In this document: piece by piece, positions 7,885-11,332 of the stretch
How the letters are laid out: each line of letters opens with the position of its first letter
How positions within the stretch are numbered: position 1 is the first letter of the stretch
From: Smittium culicis
Lineage: Eukaryota; Kickxellomycota; Harpellomycetes; Harpellales; Legeriomycetaceae
DNA length: 11,332 nt
Reading direction: 5' to 3'
NCBI GenBank assembly: GCA_001970855.1
Contig: LSSN01000848.1
Span: 3,579 to 14,910, forward strand
Position numbers and translations under genes: made by a program
Notes under the pieces: model-generated
Database searches by the model: none
The model's input: the letters and a program-made list of their open reading frames with translations, nothing else
What the model was told of the DNA's origin: nothing

Positions 7885-9318
7885 ATGATCAAATCAATTA
7901 CTGACTGGTTTAAAACCAGAACTGCGCTACTGTGGCTAGCAAGCTTGTCCCTTCTGATCGACGCTGGCGTTTATGGAATTATTATTCCCGCTTTGCCCGA
8001 TATATTACAAAGAGATATGGGCGCTTCAACAACTGTAAATGGATTCCTGATCGCATTTTATGGACTTGGAGTTTTGATCGGTGCGCCTGCTGTTTCATAC
8101 TACTCTGATAAGAATGAAGTCCGCAGAATGCCAATGGTATACGGATTCATCTTACTAGCAATATCTTCAATGGGGATAGGCTTATCGAAAAAGGTTTATC
8201 AGCTGTTCATTGCGCGTTTGGGGCAAGGAATAGCCTCTGGAATAACATGGTCGTTAGGACTTGGCATGCTTATCGATGTCTATCCTTCCGACAAACTCGA
8301 CTCACCGATTAGTATAGTATACTCGAGCTTCACCATTGGTGTGTTAGGTGGACCATTCCTTGGAGGTGTTATTTATAGGTACGGTGGGATAATGAGTGTA
8401 GCATACTTAATGACAGCATTCTCGATTTTGAACCTCGTTTTTAGAATATTAGTACCAGACACCAAACACCTAAAGGTCGTTTTAGCGATAGCTGATGCTG
8501 AAAACGAACAAACTAACGATTCGAACGAAGTCATTAAATCTAAAATTACAGAGGAATCAATTTCCACTAATGACGAAAAGTCTAACGAACAAGATATGCC
8601 TACTTGCTCAAATCAAGAAAAATCTGCTCCGGAGAATCAAAGCAATTTGCCCGAAGCAAATATAGGATTCTTTGATTTACTAAAGGATGCTAGAATATTG
8701 GTCTGCTGCTTTGTAGTAGTCGTAACTTATGGTGCTTTAGGTTCCTTAGAAGTTATTCTACCCATTGTTCTTGACGAAAATTTTAATTTGACTTCAGATA
8801 AAATCGGTTATACCTTTATTGCTTTTTCAATACCTAGCGTTATCGGTGGTTTAATTTCAGGAAGACTGGTTGATTCTAAATACTTTAACGATAAATTTGG
8901 CACAGAAAAGAAACGGTACGTTGTCATGTTTTTAGGAAATGTCATTGCTGGTGTATTTACCATATGCATTGGAGCTTCCAAAACAATAACCTTAAATATC
9001 GTCTTTATGTCTCTTGTTGGGTTCTTCATTGGCGCCGGAGATGTGTCTATAATGGCAGCATTAGGATCGCATGTAAGTTTAATGGGAAGAAGGAAGCTAG
9101 AAACTGGTTTATACTCTAAACTAGGAAGCGGAGCTAACAGCATGGCCTACTCTTTATTCAATGTTTCTTATTCTATCGCAGTCATTATTCTTCCGCTATT
9201 GTCATCAGTAATCTTAAAGGCTACAAGTATTATTATTGTATGTATTCTCCTCGGCGTAATGGTTATTTTCGGAGTTTCATTGTCCACTGGATATGTTTAT
9301 TTCAAAACTAAAGACTAA
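7885..9318 (+). CDS. MFS transporter, DHA1/vesicular-amine-transporter-like
   Basis: An intact, intronless 477-residue membrane protein of the major facilitator superfamily, probably a proton-coupled antiporter for drugs, amines or similar small molecules. About twelve membrane segments are visible: roughly 14-34, 51-72, 83-100, 105-130, 143-165, 170-190, then 270-294, 307-327, 345-362, 368-390, 415-440 and 446-470. ARLGQGIASG (110-119) corresponds to motif B with its Arg. GVLGGPFLGG (152-161) is the antiporter motif C of segment 5. Asp26 in segment 1 (LLIDAGVYG) sits where vesicular amine transporters have an Asp. GRLVDSKYF (326-334) is the second-half copy of motif A, while the first copy (SYYSDKNEVRR) is altered. 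The central loop (191-265) is unusually long, polar and rich in Asn, Glu and Ser. A stop (TAA 7879-7881) lies two codons before the ATG, so the start cannot extend upstream. The coding region is visibly less AT-rich than its surroundings. The substrate is unknown. Confidence 0.96.
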   Translation: MIKSITDWFKTRTALLWLASLSLLIDAGVYGIIIPALPDILQRDMGASTTVNGFLIAFYGLGVLIGAPAVSYYSDKNEVRRMPMVYGFILLAISSMGIGLSKKVYQLFIARLGQGIASGITWSLGLGMLIDVYPSDKLDSPISIVYSSFTIGVLGGPFLGGVIYRYGGIMSVAYLMTAFSILNLVFRILVPDTKHLKVVLAIADAENEQTNDSNEVIKSKITEESISTNDEKSNEQDMPTCSNQEKSAPENQSNLPEANIGFFDLLKDARILVCCFVVVVTYGALGSLEVILPIVLDENFNLTSDKIGYTFIAFSIPSVIGGLISGRLVDSKYFNDKFGTEKKRYVVMFLGNVIAGVFTICIGASKTITLNIVFMSLVGFFIGAGDVSIMAALGSHVSLMGRRKLETGLYSKLGSGANSMAYSLFNVSYSIAVIILPLLSSVILKATSIIIVCILLGVMVIFGVSLSTGYVYFKTKD

Positions 9319-9424
9319 ATATCTTACCATATCTCTCATACTAATTAAACTATAAATAGCTGTTTTAATTTCTCGATTATTTAGATAAAGTATAACATTA
9401 ATTTAATAATTCATCTAAAGTATA

Positions 9425-9430
9425 AATAAA
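9425..9430 (+). terminator. Candidate poly(A) signal of the MFS gene
   Basis: AATAAA lies 107 bp after the stop codon, in an AT-rich 3' region (TATAAATAAAATAACC). Such hexamers are frequent in this composition, so it is only the most canonical candidate. Confidence 0.35.
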
Positions 9431-9607
9431 ATAACCTAATTAACTACAAAACTAAAATTTTATTTTTTACCAATACAAGTCATTTATATCATATTAAATT
9501 TATTTCTATATACAGAAAATCAGGCTATTATACGATTTAAAGGAGTGCTAAATTATATATAATATTTTTTTTCAAATCTCTTTTTTTACTTCCACACTAA
9601 TCTTGCA

Positions 9608-9694
9608 CACTTATACATCAAAGTATAAGTGATTCACCAGCCCCCTTGAACCAATTCCCAGTGGGTATGAAGCTGCTAGAGCGGCGGAGGGGGA
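9608..9694. other. GC-rich structured island (hairpin plus three-way-junction-like fold)
   Basis: CACTTATAC (9608-9616) pairs perfectly with GTATAAGTG (9623-9631). Directly after it, CCCCCT (9641-9646) pairs with AGGGGG (9688-9693). Inside that stem lie CCC-AGT-GGG (9658-9666) and GCTGC-TAGA-GCGGC (9672-9685, one wobble). The GC content contrasts sharply with the DNA on both sides. It is too short for a tRNA and lacks a usable A-box and B-box pair. It could be an RNA element, the end of a mobile element or a transferred fragment. Confidence 0.45.
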
Positions 9695-9853
9695 TCGGTT
9701 AAAAAATTATCTTTGTAATATTTTTATAGCTTTTTAAATATTTTTTATTAGTTTTTTGTATAATATTAAATTATGTTTAATAAACTCCGAGGCAAAAAAA
9801 AAAACCTCTGAAATTATAAAGTGGATTACTTTTATAAAAAGCTTTTCTTAGGA

Positions 9854-9882
9854 GAGCCAATAGGATTAGAGAATCTATAAAA
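9854..9882 (+). promoter_or_regulatory. CCAAT/TATA promoter-like segment, copy A
   Basis: It contains GAGCCAATAGG, GATTAGAGAATC and TATAAAA. The CCAAT motif and TATAAAA are about 13 bp apart. The 29 bp are identical to copy B at 9958, and the similarity extends about 17 bp upstream (AAAAGCTTTTCTTAGG against AAAAGTTATTCTTGGG). It lies about 490 bp before the ORF1 start and probably belongs to the retroelement 5' region. Confidence 0.5.
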
Positions 9883-9957
9883 GGCCTCTCTCTCACTTGG
9901 AAAATTTTTTCTTTTCAACGTGCCAAACTCTCTCTCTTAGAAAAGTTATTCTTGGGC

Positions 9958-9986
9958 GAGCCAATAGGATTAGAGAATCTATAAAA
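9958..9986 (+). promoter_or_regulatory. CCAAT/TATA promoter-like segment, copy B
   Basis: A perfect 29-bp direct repeat of 9854-9882, offset by 104 bp. CT-rich tracts (CTCTCTCTC, ACTCTCTCTCTTAG) lie between the copies. Tandem promoter-bearing units at the 5' end are known for some non-LTR elements, where they restore the promoter after truncation; that this is such a case is inference. Confidence 0.5.
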
Positions 9987-10345
9987 TTTTATTTCAAATC
10001 TACTATTCGCCTTTTTTTACGCCCTTACTAAATAAAAATGATTATAACTATCGAACACGTAGTCTATCGACTTTAACTTATCAATACAACTTTGTTGACC
10101 TTGCCAAGAGCTACATTTTGGTACAAGTTTGGTCTCTTTAGACAAAGTTTAACTATTGCAATTAAATTGTAAGTGCACAAGTTTGGTGCACGGTTTTAAT
10201 TAGCCAAATCGAAAAAAAAAGCACGCAAATCGCCGAATTTAACGAATTTGATTATTTCGACTAATTTGCGACACAAAAAAAAGCATACACAAAAAAAACT
10301 AAAAAAAATAAATAAAAGCACAAAAAAGCATCAATTTAATTAACT
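9987..10345 (+). other. Putative 5' leader of the right-hand retroelement
   Basis: There is no open frame here. ACAAGTTTGGT occurs twice (10123-10133, 10177-10187), the second inside GTGCAC-AAGTTTG-GTGCAC. CGCAAAT (10224-10230) is complementary to ATTTGCG (10264-10270), with an inner CGAATT/AATTTG pairing. The last 75 bases before the ATG are very A-rich, as is usual for fungal leaders. Confidence 0.45.
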
Positions 10346-11332
10346 ATGGTCATTAGAAAGCCCGTAAAACGTGCTAGAACCTTATTTGGCGACGTTGTGA
10401 AGGGAAATGACCCTCATTGCCTCACAAATGAGGTACAAAACAGCTATGCTGCTGATTATACTAGGGGTAACAACATACATAGGGAAAGCAACAGCCCCAG
10501 ATCACAATTAAACAACAAAAAAATGCAAAAAAGCTTAGCCAAAAAAATCCACGCAGGAAGAAAAGGAAATCTGACTGATATGAGTATGTATAAGGATGTC
10601 TCCATCAAGCACATGCTTCTTGGTGGTGAAATGACCTGCCTTTAGAAGTTTTGCACTGGCGGCTCCGACATGAAAGTCGGCTGTTCATGTGCCCAATTCA
10701 AAGGGGACAACATCGATGGCATGGAGACTGTATTCAACGCCCTTAAAGATGTGTCATACATTTTACAGGATTACCATCGCACTGGCACTACGTATATGAT
10801 TTATAATAATATCAAAAAAGCAAACACTTTCATGTCTACGAAACTTTTCTATAACGACAAGCCAATAGACCTGTAGCAGGCAGTGGAAAACGAGGAGGAT
10901 ATCACTGTAGTAAACATCCCAAACTTCAGGGATGTAAGAATCGAACTAATGACCAAGATAATCTCCAAAGAGCTTGGTCCTTGGTGCGAAATCAAGGATA
11001 TCAGCGCTTGGCGACAATTTGAAAACAATCAATACCTCCCATTTGGGATAAAATTTCTATTAAGAAAAACAACATGAAGGCTAACATCTCAAGCTTCCTC
11101 GATCATGAAAATGGTAAAATAAACATTTTTTACAAGGTTTGTAAGGAGGCATGCAGTTACTGCAAGGAGTTCGGGCACTGGAAATCAGAATGCATCAAAA
11201 TCAAGCAAACCTCAATTTAAAAAAATGCAGGAGAGAGTATGCATAAGCTAAAATTCAGCTTTAACAGCTCCAACGCCGGAGCACCACTGGTATCAGCCGC
11301 TCCTCAAACTGATGATTCCAAATCAGTGACCA
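10346..11332 (+). pseudogene. Gag-like ORF1 of a probable non-LTR retrotransposon, broken, runs off window
   Basis: From ATG 10346 one frame stays open to 11077 apart from two TAG stops (10643-10645 and 10874-10876). It then shifts by one base in the A run near 11065-11069, and the new frame continues to the window end with one TAA (11218). The order is a Lys/Arg-rich, probably disordered N-terminus of about 100 residues. After it comes a compact part (MKVGCSCAQFKGDN, NALKDVSYILQDYHRTGTTY, ITVVNIPNFRDV), possibly RRM-like. Then come a CCHC zinc knuckle and an Ala/Pro/Ser-rich tail. Basic-RRM-CCHC is the plan of LINE ORF1 RNA-binding proteins, which coat element RNA. From memory it resembles ORF1-type proteins of Smittium-like fungi. 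An LTR-element Gag is the alternative. The endonuclease/RT ORF would lie beyond the window. Confidence 0.68.
11074..11220 (+). pseudogene. Zinc-knuckle segment of the broken ORF1 (48-codon open stretch)
   Basis: In the shifted frame, ATG 11074 to TAA 11218 encodes 48 residues. They contain CSYCKEFGHWKSEC (codons 11152-11193), a textbook C-x2-C-x4-H-x4-C knuckle that binds nucleic acid through one zinc ion. The upstream frame flows into it without a stop (IKKNNMKANISSF), and past the TAA the frame stays open (KNAGESMHKLKFSF...). It is therefore part of the same protein and not a separate gene. All four zinc ligands are intact. Confidence 0.75.

Noticed and set aside
8373..9143. Minus-strand open frames at 8373-8567 and 8808-9143 inside the MFS gene
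   Set aside because: They are shadows of an intact, clearly conserved membrane protein on the plus strand.
9608..9705. Helitron 3' end or vector polylinker in the GC-rich island
   Set aside because: There is no CTRR end at the required distance after the hairpin. The resemblance to a cloning site is limited to GCTCTAG-like bases.
9780..9815. CCGAGG-A-tract-CCTCTG hairpin as an intrinsic terminator
   Set aside because: The stem is only six pairs with one mismatch, and rho-independent terminators are not expected in this eukaryotic context.

Overview
This is an AT-rich eukaryotic, fungus-like stretch with a single intact gene: an intronless 477-residue major facilitator (MFS) transporter at 7885-9318 on the plus strand. 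Everything else I can recognise is transposable-element material in different stages of decay. Two remnants, a Gag/tyrosine-recombinase element at the left and a zinc-knuckle Gag-like ORF1 at the right, resemble from memory repeat proteins of insect-gut fungi (Harpellales, Smittium-like). I therefore suggest an early-diverging (zoopagomycotan) fungus. This is recollection, not a search result.

Layout. 1 to about 2665: a decayed DIRS-like (tyrosine-recombinase) retroelement with diverged inverted terminal repeats at 1-199 and 2498-2665. It keeps a Gag fragment, the tail of RNase H and a broken recombinase; the reverse transcriptase is missing. 2740-3076, minus strand: a possible unrecognised coding relic with two frameshifts. 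3350-5097: a transposon cluster. It holds a 189-bp TTAA-flanked piggyBac-like MITE, then a 1462-bp TA-flanked element with 119-bp terminal inverted repeats (two mismatches). That element has subterminal arrays of a degenerate palindrome repeating every ~20 bp, and two older MITE copies lie nested inside it. 6089-6291: a fourth MITE copy, again between TTAA sites. 6292-7884: AT-rich DNA without a supported gene, then the MFS gene. 9608-9694: a small GC-rich structured island. 9838-9986: a direct duplication of a CCAAT-plus-TATA segment. 10346 to the window end: a broken ORF1 of a probable non-LTR retrotransposon, with two in-frame TAG stops, a frameshift and a CCHC zinc knuckle, continuing off the window.

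How the parts relate. The transporter works alone; no operon or pathway partner is visible. The repeats look like successive insertions: the TA-flanked element with nearly identical ends hosts MITE copies that are themselves more decayed than the two copies outside it. The most novel structures are the periodic palindrome arrays of the TA element and the TTAA MITE family, which carries a subterminal hairpin.
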